Shown in pieces: positions 34,131-43,278 of a stretch of 64,000 bases of DNA. Both the position numbers and the translations under genes were made by a program. Location: assembly GCA_902362725.1 (NCBI GenBank), contig CABIXM010000016.1:867-64866 (forward strand). Direction: 5' to 3'. Every line of letters starts with the position of its first letter. Within the stretch, counting starts at the first letter, position 1. The notes beneath the pieces are model-generated. The model saw only the letters and a list, made by a program, of their open reading frames with translations, was not told where the DNA came from and made no database searches. The DNA is from Clostridiaceae bacterium. Its GTDB lineage: Bacteria; Bacillota; Clostridia; Lachnospirales; Lachnospiraceae.

Positions 34131-35857
34131 TCTTGCAGGCATTGGTAAAACAATATGAGAATCTGGAAAGACAGGGAAAAGTATCCGGGCTGGGCTGGTG
34201 TCAGGCCAAAGTGTCATACGAACTTGATTTGTCAAAAAATGGAGACGTTCTGGGCGTTACTTCGCGGAAGATAGAAGAAATGCGCGGTAAAAAGACCGTC
34301 TGGGCACCAGCATCTCTGATTGTCCCGGAAATGGTGACGCGCTCTTCTGGTGTGTCAGCTAATTTCCTGTGTGATAATTCCAAGTATATGCTGGGAATTG
34401 ATGTGCAGGGAACAAATCAGCGTGTTATTGATTGCTTTCAGGCCACAAGAGAAAAGCACCGGAGCGTGTTGAAAAACGCGCAGGGAGAAATAGCCCGCGC
34501 GATTTTGGCCTATTTTGAGAAGTGGGATCCGCAAAAAGCAGAACAGCATCCGGTTATTCGAGAAAACTGGGAAAAGTTGACAGAAGGCGGAAACCTGATT
34601 TTCAGCGTAGAAGGACAGGAGGCGCAGGAGGACGAGGAAATCCGGACGTGTTGGGAACAGTACCGGGAGCAAGACGATGGTGAACGTAAGGGGCTTTGTC
34701 TTGTTACAGGTAGGAAAACTGAGATTTCCCGAATCCATAAAGTGATCAAAGGAGTTCCGGGCGCGCAGTCCAGCGGAGCGGCATTGGTATCTTTTAATGC
34801 CCCGGCATTTGAGTCTTATGGAAAAGAACAGAGCTACAATGCACCGGTGGGGAAATATGCGGAATTTGCCTATACGACAGCATTAAATTATCTTTTGACA
34901 CAGAGAGACTATACCTTTTCTCTGGGCGACGCCATGGTGGTGTACTGGGCAGAAAGCGGAAAAGAAGAATATCAGAAGTGCTTTTTTGATATCCTGAGAC
35001 CGACCAAAGATAATCAAAAAAAATTAAAGGATATTTTTGATAGTTTAAAAGAAGATACGAAGGTATATCTGGAAAACGCAGAGATGGATCCGGAACAGAA
35101 ATTTTATATCCTGGCGTTGGCGCCCAATGCGGCTCGCTTATCGGTACGATTTTTTTACATGAATTCATTTGGGAAGATATTGCAGAATATTGCGGAACAT
35201 TATGAGCGGCTCAGCATTGTAAAACCGGCCTGGGCAGAGCAGGATTATTTGGGAATTCGCGATATGCTGAATGAGACCGTGAACCAGAAGTCGAAAGATA
35301 AAACACCCATTTCAAATATGTCATCGCTTGTATTGCAGGCGATTCTGTCAGGAAGCAGATATCCGGCAAGCCTTTATACAGATACTTTGATTCGCATACG
35401 GGCAGAGAATGGCAAGATTACATGGGGGAGAGCCGCTATTATCAAAGCATATCTGAATCGCAACTATGGGTGGAAGAAAGGAGAAAGATTTATGGGACTA
35501 AAGGAAGAATGCACGGATACAGCTTATGTATTAGGAAGATTATTTTCCCTTCTGGAAGCAATACAGAAAGAAGCAAATCCATCAATCACAACGACAATCC
35601 GGGATCGGTATTTTAATTCCGCCTGTGCAACACCTGCAAGCGTATTCCCGGTGTTGATCAAATTGAAAAACAGTCATATCAAGAAGCTGGAAAGAGATAA
35701 AGGGGGCGCAAAAATTTATTATGAAAAACAGCTGACAGATATCATGGGGAGACTGGAGGAATTTCCAAAACGGTTATCATTGGAGCAGCAGGGACAATTT
35801 ACGCTGGGTTACTATCATCAGCAGCAGAAAAGATATGAAAAAGGGGAGGAAAAATAA
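34127..35857 (+). CDS. cas8c: CRISPR-associated Cascade large subunit Cas8c/Csd1
   Basis: A 576-residue large subunit that recognises the PAM and the displaced strand in type I-C Cascade. The sequence follows the Csd1 pattern: LGWCQAKVSYELDL near the start, FLCDNSKYMLG at about 80, a CLVTGRK segment near 195, SFNAPAFESYGKEQ, and NRNYGWKKGERFMG in the C-terminal third. The length is usual (about 570-600). The stop-start overlap ATGA with cas5 and the immediate join to cas7 show a single translated unit. Confidence 0.95.
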   Translation: MILQALVKQYENLERQGKVSGLGWCQAKVSYELDLSKNGDVLGVTSRKIEEMRGKKTVWAPASLIVPEMVTRSSGVSANFLCDNSKYMLGIDVQGTNQRVIDCFQATREKHRSVLKNAQGEIARAILAYFEKWDPQKAEQHPVIRENWEKLTEGGNLIFSVEGQEAQEDEEIRTCWEQYREQDDGERKGLCLVTGRKTEISRIHKVIKGVPGAQSSGAALVSFNAPAFESYGKEQSYNAPVGKYAEFAYTTALNYLLTQRDYTFSLGDAMVVYWAESGKEEYQKCFFDILRPTKDNQKKLKDIFDSLKEDTKVYLENAEMDPEQKFYILALAPNAARLSVRFFYMNSFGKILQNIAEHYERLSIVKPAWAEQDYLGIRDMLNETVNQKSKDKTPISNMSSLVLQAILSGSRYPASLYTDTLIRIRAENGKITWGRAAIIKAYLNRNYGWKKGERFMGLKEECTDTAYVLGRLFSLLEAIQKEANPSITTTIRDRYFNSACATPASVFPVLIKLKNSHIKKLERDKGGAKIYYEKQLTDIMGRLEEFPKRLSLEQQGQFTLGYYHQQQKRYEKGEEK

Positions 35858-36769
35858 ATGAGTGAAGCGATTAAAAATAGATACGAGTTCGTGATATTAT
35901 TTGACGTGGAAAATGGAAATCCAAATGGCGACCCCGACGCAGGCAATATGCCCAGAATCGATCCGGAGAGTGGACTGGGACTGGTAACAGATGTTTGCCT
36001 GAAGCGCAAGATTCGCAATTATGTGGAAACGGTAAAAGAGGATGCGCAGGGATATAAAATTTACATCAAAGAGTCTGTACCTTTGAACCGCAGTGACAGA
36101 GAGGCCTGCGCAGATCTGGGAATCAGGGAAACAGAGGAAAAAAAGGTAACGGAAGAATTGAAGAAATTAAAGAAAGATGATCCGGACGCAGATCTTAAGC
36201 TGAAGGATTATATGTGCCGGAATTTCTATGACATTCGTACTTTTGGAGCCGTAATGACTACTTTTGTCAAAGCCTCTTTGAACTGTGGTCAGGTAAGAGG
36301 TCCTGTTCAGATTGGTTTCGCCCGCAGCGTTGATCCGATTATCGGTCAGGAGGTGACAATTACGAGAGTTGCTATCACTACTGAAAAAGATGCGGAAAAC
36401 AAAAATACAGAAATGGGCAGAAAGACGATCGTTCCTTATGGACTTTATCGCGCGGAGGGATATATTTCTGCAAATCTGGCGCGAAAAGTAACCGGCTTTT
36501 CGGAAGAAGATCTGGAACTGTTGTGGGAAGCAATTCTCAATATGTTTGAAATAGATCATTCTGCTGCAAGGGGAAATATGGCAGTACGGGAGTTGATTGT
36601 CTTTAAGCACAGTAAGGAATTGGGAGATTGTCCGGCGTACAAATTATTCGATGCGGTAGAAGTAAAGAGAAAGGAAGATGTGGAATACCCCAAAAAATAT
36701 CAGGATTATATCGTAACGGTTCACAAAGAACAGATTCCTGATTCCGTAGAAGTAAGAAGGATAAATTGA
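35858..36769 (+). CDS. cas7: CRISPR-associated Cascade backbone protein Cas7c/Csd2
   Basis: A 303-residue RAMP that polymerises along the crRNA to form the Cascade backbone. Typical Csd2 strings are present: FDVENGNPNGDPDAGNMPR at the N-terminus, DIRTFGAVM in the middle, RGPVQIGFARSVDPI, and YGLYRAEGYISANLARKVTGF. It begins at the base after the cas8c stop (TAA directly followed by ATG), with GAGGAAAA within the end of cas8c as ribosome binding site. Confidence 0.96.
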   Translation: MSEAIKNRYEFVILFDVENGNPNGDPDAGNMPRIDPESGLGLVTDVCLKRKIRNYVETVKEDAQGYKIYIKESVPLNRSDREACADLGIRETEEKKVTEELKKLKKDDPDADLKLKDYMCRNFYDIRTFGAVMTTFVKASLNCGQVRGPVQIGFARSVDPIIGQEVTITRVAITTEKDAENKNTEMGRKTIVPYGLYRAEGYISANLARKVTGFSEEDLELLWEAILNMFEIDHSAARGNMAVRELIVFKHSKELGDCPAYKLFDAVEVKRKEDVEYPKKYQDYIVTVHKEQIPDSVEVRRIN

Positions 36770-37431
36770 TGGAATACACAGAAGACGATTATCTTATGAT
36801 ATCCGGAATTCAGCATTTCAGGTTCTGTAAAAGGCAGTGGGCGTTGATTCACATAGAACAGCAGTGGGCAGAGAATGAACACACAGTTATTGGTGAATTG
36901 ATGCATAAAAAAGTACACGATCCCTATCTTACAGAAAAACGAAAAGATATCATCATTGCGCGGGCTATGCCGGTGGCGTCCAGAAAAATGGGCGTCACTG
37001 GTGAATGCGACGTAGTAGAGTTTCACCGATGTGAGGAGGGAATTCGCCTGTATGGACATCGAGGCAACTTTTCTGTTTATCCGATAGAATACAAAAAAGG
37101 AAAGCCTAAAATTACGGAAGAAGACAGATTGCAGCTGACCGCACAGGCAATGTGCCTGGAGGAAATGCTTTCCACGCATATTTCAGAGGGGGCTTTGTTC
37201 TACGGGGAAACAAGACGGCGTGAACCTGTGAAAATAACGGAAGAGCTCCGCAATGAAGTAAAAGAAATGTTTCAGGAGATGCATCAATATTATAAGCGAC
37301 AGTATACGCCGAAGGTAAAACCGGGCAAGAAATGTACAGCATGCTCGTTGAAAGATGTCTGCCTTCCAAAACTTGGAAAAAACGGTTCTGTGAAAATGTA
37401 TCTGGACCAGGCGCTGGAGGAAGATGTATGA
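36769..37431 (+). CDS. cas4: CRISPR adaptation nuclease Cas4
   Basis: A 220-residue RecB-type nuclease that trims prespacers and selects those with the proper PAM for Cas1-Cas2. The iron-sulfur ligands are C20 (FRFCKRQW) and C189, C192, C198 (CTACSLKDVC). The nuclease core is shown by GECDVVEFHR and YPIEYKKGKP (Asp/Glu and Lys of the PD-ExK site). ATG 36769 overlaps the cas7 stop (TGATG). It is intact even though the cas1 gene that follows is interrupted. Confidence 0.94.
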   Translation: MEYTEDDYLMISGIQHFRFCKRQWALIHIEQQWAENEHTVIGELMHKKVHDPYLTEKRKDIIIARAMPVASRKMGVTGECDVVEFHRCEEGIRLYGHRGNFSVYPIEYKKGKPKITEEDRLQLTAQAMCLEEMLSTHISEGALFYGETRRREPVKITEELRNEVKEMFQEMHQYYKRQYTPKVKPGKKCTACSLKDVCLPKLGKNGSVKMYLDQALEEDV

Positions 37432-38459
37432 AAAAATTATTGAACACGTTATATGTTACTTCCGAAAACAGTTATCTGTCATTAGACGGTGAGAATATTG
37501 TTATTTATGAGAAGGAAAGCGAACTGGGAAGAGTCCCGTTGCATAATCTGGAAGGAATTGTATCCTTTGGTTATCGTGGAACCAGTCCGGCGCTTATGGG
37601 AGCCTGCGCAGAAAAAAATATTTCCCTGTGCTATATGACTCCTCAGGGGAAATTCCTGGCGCGCGTTACAGGAAAAACACGGGGAAATGTAGTTCTGCGT
37701 AAGCAGCAGTACGAGAGCAGTAACGACGATACAATCGCGCTGGAGATTGCTAAGAGTTGCATTCTGGGAAAGGTACATAATGCGCGCTGGGTTCTGGAGC
37801 GGGCTATTCGGGATCACGCTATGCAGATAGATGCGGAGCGTGTAAAAAAGGCGTCTGAACTGTTAAAAAATTCTATTGCGATGGTTCGGAGCAGTACATC
37901 AAAGGACGAACTCAGAGGATATGAAGGAGAAGCGGCCAGTATTTACTTTGGAGTATTTGACGAACTGATCCTGCAGCAGAAAAAGGATTTTACGTTTCAG
38001 GGCAGGAATAGAAGACCGCCTATGGATAAGATGAATGCAATGCTGTCATTTGTTTATACATTGCTGACCAATATGGAGACGTCTGCACTGGAAAGTGTAG
38101 GGCTGGATCCCTGTGTCGGTTACCTTCATACAGAACGACCCGGCAGAGTTTCGTTAGCACTGGATATGATGGAAGAACTCAGGGCAGTTCTGGCAGATCG
38201 GTTTGTGTTGTCGTTAGTGAATAAGAAAATGATTACAGGCAAAAATTTTACATAGAAGGAAAACGGTGCGGTACTTCTTGATGACAATGGACGCAGACTG
38301 ATATTGACGGAATGGCAGAACAGAAAAAAGGAGTTCATAACGCATCCGTTTTTACAGGAAAAGGTGGAGTGGGGAATGGTTCCTTATGTTCAGGCAATGT
38401 TGCTGGCACGTTTTTTGCGTGGCGATTTGGATGGCTATCCGGTTTTTCTGTGGAAATGA
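37428..38459 (+). pseudogene. cas1: cas1 (integrase of CRISPR adaptation) with an in-frame amber codon
   Basis: The reading frame from ATG 37428 (overlapping the cas4 stop) continues for 343 codons to TGA 38457-38459, the normal Cas1 length for type I-C. However, codon 276 is TAG (38253-38255), in [22 protein letters not shown]. After it the frame is fully conserved in character: [20 protein letters not shown] and [20 protein letters not shown], ending FLWK. The catalytic residues lie before the stop (Glu in RGYEGEAASIYF, His in VGYLHTERPG, then Asp in LALDMMEEL). A 275-residue truncated protein, a nonfunctional gene, readthrough or a sequencing error are all possible. Confidence 0.9.
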
Positions 38460-38467
38460 GGTGTGGA

Positions 38468-38758
38468 ATGTTAGTATTAATTACGTATGATGTGAATACC
38501 GAAAATGCGGCCGGAAAGACAAGGCTGCGGAAAGTCGCAAAGCAGTGTGTCAATTATGGCAGAAGAGTGCAAAATTCGGTATTTGAGTGCCTCCTGGATA
38601 ATGCGCAGAGTATTACCTTGAAAGCAATCCTTGCGGATATTATTGATCCAGAGAAGGATAGTCTTCGCATTTATTATTTAGGAAACAAATATCAAACAAA
38701 GATAGAACATATTGGAGTAGACAGAGGGATTGCTGCAGATCAGACGCTTATTTTATAA
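38468..38758 (+). CDS. cas2: CRISPR adaptation protein Cas2
   Basis: A 96-residue ferredoxin-fold protein that bridges two Cas1 dimers during spacer integration. It begins MLVLITYDV with the conserved metal-binding Asp, and includes GRRVQNSVFECLLD and DSLRIYYLGNKY, as normal for type I-C. An in-frame ATG at 38456 overlaps the cas1 stop, but the standard N-terminus and GAGGTG placement favour ATG 38468. It is the last cas gene, 165 bases before the array. Confidence 0.95.
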   Translation: MLVLITYDVNTENAAGKTRLRKVAKQCVNYGRRVQNSVFECLLDNAQSITLKAILADIIDPEKDSLRIYYLGNKYQTKIEHIGVDRGIAADQTLIL

Positions 38759-38923
38759 GTTCGGTGCGAAAGCCAATGACACATAAATGGACTGAGGGAT
38801 TCGCACCTGAAAATAAGTCATGGAATGCTTAAATATGTTCTGTAAAATCGAAATGTTTAATGATTTTAAAAGTTTTAAACAATTTTTGCTGAGAATTAGA
38901 TAAGATTTTAGGTAAAAATTGCT
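38759..38923 (+). promoter_or_regulatory. CRISPR leader
   Basis: This AT-rich 165-base gap between cas2 and the first repeat is the expected leader. It starts with a hairpin (GGTGCGAA near 38762 facing TTCGCACC near 38801). A/T-rich sequence follows up to repeat 1. The most recent spacers should be at this end, which agrees with degenerate repeats being at the far end. Confidence 0.75.
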
Positions 38924-41632
38924 GTCGCTCCCCTCGCGGGGGGCGTGGATTGAAATATTTGCTTTCGGTGTTGTTAATTCGAAAGGATTGGTCGCTCCCC
39001 TCGCGGGGGGCGTGGATTGAAATCACTAACCTCAACAGGATACGTGCGAAGAGAGGTCGTCGCTCCCCTCGCGGGGGGCGTGGATTGAAATCAAAAAGTA
39101 ATTGATGTGGACTGCGTGCCAATTTAGTCGCTCCCCTCGCGGGGGGCGTGGATTGAAATCTGTCGGAGCTGGGCTATAACAACACGAATTACAGTCGCTC
39201 CCCTCGCGGGGGGCGTGGATTGAAATAATGCAAGTACGAATGACGATGGAAGCGACGTGTGTCGCTCCCCTCGCGGGGGGCGTGGATTGAAATCGCGAAT
39301 ATGAGGACACGCTGACAACGCCTGTGAAGTCGCTCCCCTCGCGGGGGGCGTGGATTGAAATGCTAACTCCAAGTATTGATTCTGCAAGACGTTCACCGTC
39401 GCTCCCCTCGCGGGGGGCGTGGATTGAAATCACCGCAAAAACCGGGAGGGGTGGCTTGTGACTAGTCGCTCCCCTCGCGGGGGGCGTGGATTGAAATTAC
39501 GGCACAATCGAACAGTTTCGGGGAAAAGTTAGTCGCTCCCCTCGCGGGGGGCGTGGATTGAAATTCTTACTCAATGTAAACTCCCCCATTCATAGCGTGT
39601 CGCTCCCCTCGCGGGGGGCGTGGATTGAAATGTGCCAAAATGTATTATAATACTGGCCAAGCGCATGTCGCTCCCCTCGCGGGGGGCGTGGATTGAAATT
39701 TGATATCGAAACTGCGAGCGCATGGGACAATATGGTCGCTCCCCTCGCGGGGGGCGTGGATTGAAATTAAATCATTGAACAACGATTTCGGGTGGAACGT
39801 GTCGCTCCCCTCGCGGGGGGGCGTGGATTGAAATTCAAACTCGTTGCCATAATACATTACCTCTCTTTGTCGCTCCCCTCGCGGGGGGCGTGGATTGAAA
39901 TTTCCGAAACTCTCTGGAGCGACTTGCAGGGGATGGTCGCTCCCCTCGCGGGGGGCATGGATTGAAATCTATTGTAATGTGCGGGTTATTGTTCTGGTAC
40001 AGTCGCTCCCCTCGCGGGGGGCGTGGATTGAAATCGGATCTCGTTTGTGTCCTGCAAGTGTACCCTCGTCGCTCCCCTCGCGGGGGGCGTGGATTGAAAT
40101 TGTACAGTCACAACGTTGCGCAGGTCGGTTATAGTCGCTCCCCTCGCGGGGGGCGTGGATTGAAATAATGATGGAACAACTACGCGGCACACGCCGTTTA
40201 CGTCGCTTCCCTCGCGGGGGGCGTGGATTGAAATTGTCAGAGTTGGGCTATAACAACACGAATTACAAGTCGCTCCCCTCGCGGGGGGCGTGGATTGAAA
40301 TTCTTCCGGATCCTCATCCGGATAACGGCGATCCAGTCGCTCCCCTCGCGGGGGGCGTGGATTGAAATAGAAAAGTCATCGTGAATCCGTCCGCAAAAGT
40401 TGTCGCTCCCCTCGCGGGGGGCGTGGATTGAAATGAGCGCTTTTATAACGACGTCCAGGATCTGAATGTCGCTCCCCTCGCGGGGGGCGTGGATTGAAAT
40501 AATCCTCGCAGTGCACCGCGGATCGCACCCTCCGTCGCTCCCCTCGCGGGAGCGTGGATTGAAATCTCTGTGTTGACGGACAACCCTAATTCTGCGCAGT
40601 CGCTCCCCTCGCGGGAGCGTGGATTGAAATAATCCTCGCAGTGCACCGCGGATCGCACCCTCCAGTCGCTCCCCTCGCGGGAGCGTGGATTGAAATGTTT
40701 CGGACTGGAAGGAACTGAAAATGTAACAGCCGTCGCTCCCCTCGCGGGAGCGTGGATTGAAATTTCCACAACTGCGAGAAATGCCGACAACATTTCGTCG
40801 CTCCCCTCGCGGGAGCGTGGATTGAAATGGTCTATAAATGTGTATTGTTTCGCCGTCATTCAAAGTCGCTCCCCTCGCGGGAGCGTGGATTGAAATTTCA
40901 GCGAAAGATCTATGTGCTGAAATCCCACAAGGTCGCTCCCCTCGCGGGAGCGTGGATTGAAATTTCCAGCCTCATTTTTTCGTCCGTCCACCACTCCGTC
41001 GCTCCCCTCGCGGGAGCGTGGATTGAAATAGGACTGCAACAGGCTTCTGCGCCGGGTGGATCTTCGTCGCTCCCCTCGCGGGAGCGTGGATTGAAATCCG
41101 AACATACAGGATATCTCCCGGCTTGTACGGTGTCGCTCCCCTCGCGGGAGCGTGGATTGAAATGTGGAAGCTCTTATTGAGCGTGAAAGCCGATGGAAAG
41201 TCGCTCCCCTCGCGGGAGCGCGGATTGAAATAACCGGGACCGATTTATCCTGAACAGCATTACGGTGGTCGCTCCCCTCGCGGGAGCGTGGATTGAAATA
41301 TATAGGATTTCTCTTGTATCCGTATCGCTCATGTCGCTCCCCTCGCGGGAGCGTGGATTGAAATTGGAGGATTCAAATGAGTAAAATATATATTACGGCA
41401 GTCGCTCCCCTCGCGGGAGCGTGGATTGAAATCAGTTAGAGGGTTTGTATAGCGTTCCACAAACTGTCGCTCCCCTCACGGGAGCGTGGATTGAAATACG
41501 ATGTTATCTATTCTTTTGGCAATGTGGACTGGTGTCGCTCCCCTCGCAGGGGCGTGGATTGAAATGTTATATTATATAATTCAGAAAACGTTGAAGCGAA
41601 GTCGCTCCCCTTGCGGGAGCGAGGATTGGAAT
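38924..41632 (+). CRISPR. Type I-C CRISPR array: 41 repeats, 40 spacers
   Basis: Every repeat starts GTCGCTCCCCTCGCG and ends GTGGATTGAAAT, apart from single substitutions. Repeats 1-24 (38924-40500) are the 33-base form with a GGGGGGCG middle; repeats 25-41 (40534-41632) are the 32-base form with GGGAGCG. Variants: repeat 14 has one extra G, repeat 16 a G-to-A, repeat 20 a C-to-T, repeat 35 a T-to-C, and repeats 39-41 decay progressively, the last ending GAGGATTGGAAT. Spacers are 33-36 bases. Spacers 24 (40501) and 26 (40631) are identical apart from one end base. Spacers 4 (39160) and 20 (40235) are variants of one target. No spacer was seen to match elsewhere in this window. Confidence 0.99.
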
Positions 41633-41780
41633 TTGTAATATACCACATTATATTTGTCGAACAAAAATATTTGACGATGATGTAAAATTATGCTAGTCTG
41701 AATTTATCATCATTATCTGAAAAAGTTCAGGGAGTGAATCACTCCAAATATTCCAGAGATTGTGAGCCCACAAAAGATAG

Positions 41781-41817
41781 CGACGCCTTTACTTTGGCAT
41801 AAGAATCAAATATAATA
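41781..41817 (+). promoter_or_regulatory. Promoter cassette, copy 1
   Basis: CGACGCCTTTACTTT starts a unit with TTTACT (41788-41793), 17 bases and TATAAT (41811-41816). The same cassette recurs at 42315-42350, 534 bases further on. The rest of 41633-41853 holds no gene I can support. Confidence 0.7.
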
Positions 41818-41853
41818 AAGGAAGGAGAACAGGCAGAGCTGATAGATGGACAA

Positions 41854-42306
41854 ATGTACATGTTGGCGACACCCAGTACAAGACACCAGAGATTATCGCA
41901 TTTCTTGCTTAGAAAGATAGATTCCTATATTGAATCGAAAAAGGGGAAGTGCGAGGTGTTTTATGCACCGTTTGGTGTGTTCCTGAAAAATGAAAAATGG
42001 GGAGAGGATTTTGTAGAACCAGATCTTATGGTAATATGCGATCCGAATAAGGTAGACGAAAAAGGCTGTCACGGAGCACCCGATTGGGTGATAGAGATAG
42101 TCTCTCTTTCCAGCAGAATGAGGGATTACCTGCAAAAAGCAAACCTGTACATGAACAATGGTGTCCGGGAATACTGGATTGTGGATCCGGTGCGCGAGGT
42201 GACCGTAGTTTATAAGCGCGAGGAAGAAGGATTCCCGGTAATATACAAATTCGGCGAGCCGGTAAAGGCAGGGATATACGAGGACCTTGAGATTACGATA
42301 GAGTAG
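41854..42306 (+). CDS. Uma2-family (DUF820) putative endonuclease, N-terminally truncated
   Basis: A 150-residue protein with the PD-ExK-like Uma2 fold: VEPDLMVICDPNKV supplies the Asp, PDWVIEIVS the Glu, and REYWIVDP the conserved C-terminal strand. Uma2 proteins are widely scattered and often multicopy; their function is poorly known. Codons before ATG 41854 still read in frame as GEQAELIDGQ, the conserved segment that normally follows about 20 more residues, but a stop lies at 41800. The usual N-terminus is therefore missing, and no ribosome binding site fits ATG 41854 well. Initiation at CTG 41839 behind GGAG is conceivable. It lies between two promoter cassettes. Confidence 0.72.
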   Translation: MYMLATPSTRHQRLSHFLLRKIDSYIESKKGKCEVFYAPFGVFLKNEKWGEDFVEPDLMVICDPNKVDEKGCHGAPDWVIEIVSLSSRMRDYLQKANLYMNNGVREYWIVDPVREVTVVYKREEEGFPVIYKFGEPVKAGIYEDLEITIE

Positions 42307-42314
42307 GAGAGATT

Positions 42315-42350
42315 CGACGCCTTTACTTTCACTCAGAGATCAAATATAAT
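42315..42350 (+). promoter_or_regulatory. Promoter cassette, copy 2 (upstream of rpiR-type gene)
   Basis: CGACGCCTTTACTTT, TTTACT (42322-42327), 17 bases and TATAAT (42345-42350), nearly the same as 41781-41817. It lies 36 bases before the RpiR-family start. Confidence 0.7.
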
Positions 42351-42385
42351 GGAGAAAGAAACGGAAGCGTGCAGGGGGGATACAT

Positions 42386-43135
42386 GTGGAGAAGTTTATC
42401 GGTGAGTATGAAAATTTAACAGACAGTGAAAGAAATGTTTTTACGTATGTATTTCAGAACCAGGAAAAAGTTTCTGTTATGAAGATAAATGATCTGGCTG
42501 AAGAGACGGCGGTTTCAAAAACAGTTGTGATTAATATGTGTCAGAAATTGGGGTTTGATGGCTTTGGAGATCTGAAATATTATTTAAAAGGCAGGCAGGA
42601 AGAACAGAGCCAAAGAACCTATGAGGATATACAATTTCAGTGTCTTGATCAGGTAAAGAAGACGATGGCAGTGGTAGATCGGCAGTGTCTGAAAAGGGTG
42701 GCGTCTGCTATTATCAAGACAAAAACAGTATATATTGTTGCCAGAGGAACAAGTAAAGCTGCGGCAGATTATCTGGAACATTTACTTTTACTGATAGGAA
42801 TTAAGTGTATTAATTTACGGGATTACAATCTGAATTCTACAGTTATCAAAAAAATTAATATGAACGAATCTGTAATTTTAATTTCTTTATCAGGCGAAAC
42901 AAGAAAAATAGTCGAAGTGGCAAGAATTGCAAAAGCCAGATCTGCAACGGTAATTGCCCTGACTGGCTTTTTTTCCAGTACGATTGGACGATTGGCGGAT
43001 TATACCTTATATTGTTCCGCAGAAAATGCAGATACCAGAGAAAATGATATTAATTCAAGGCTGGGAATGTTTGTCGTGATTGATATGCTGGTAACAATTG
43101 TAAAGGAAATGTACGAAGAAAATATATTTAAATGA
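42386..43135 (+). CDS. RpiR/MurR-family transcriptional regulator
   Basis: A 249-residue regulator: N-terminal helix-turn-helix (about 1-75, with KINDLAEETAVSKTVVINMCQKLGFDGF) and C-terminal SIS sugar-phosphate-binding domain (about 100-240, VYIVARGTSKAAADYLEHLL and VILISLSGETRKIVEVARIAK). The start is GTG 42386 behind a GGGGGG tract; an ATG two bases upstream is out of frame. It heads an operon-like run with an alpha-glucoside PTS and 6-phospho-alpha-glucosidase, so it probably responds to a phosphorylated disaccharide. Confidence 0.93.
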   Translation: MEKFIGEYENLTDSERNVFTYVFQNQEKVSVMKINDLAEETAVSKTVVINMCQKLGFDGFGDLKYYLKGRQEEQSQRTYEDIQFQCLDQVKKTMAVVDRQCLKRVASAIIKTKTVYIVARGTSKAAADYLEHLLLLIGIKCINLRDYNLNSTVIKKINMNESVILISLSGETRKIVEVARIAKARSATVIALTGFFSSTIGRLADYTLYCSAENADTRENDINSRLGMFVVIDMLVTIVKEMYEENIFK

Positions 43136-43278
43136 AAATGGCAGAAATGACATAAGTCAGAAGTTGTGACATTAGTATTGAAAAACAATCTATGTCACAG
43201 CTTTTTTATTGTATGGCAGGAAATATCTTTTTATAATTAGTTCATGGTTAACCAAAAAATAAGTATGGGAGAAGAAGA

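Noticed and set aside
39032..41180. Open frames with a repeating ISIHAPREGSD or LPSRGAWIEI pattern within the CRISPR array
   Set aside because: These are translations of the CRISPR repeat in various frames with spacers between; there are no ribosome binding sites, and the periodicity is that of the array.
42384..42386. ATG start for the RpiR-type regulator
   Set aside because: This ATG is two bases upstream and out of frame; the in-frame GTG at 42386 fits the ribosome binding site and the family's N-terminus.
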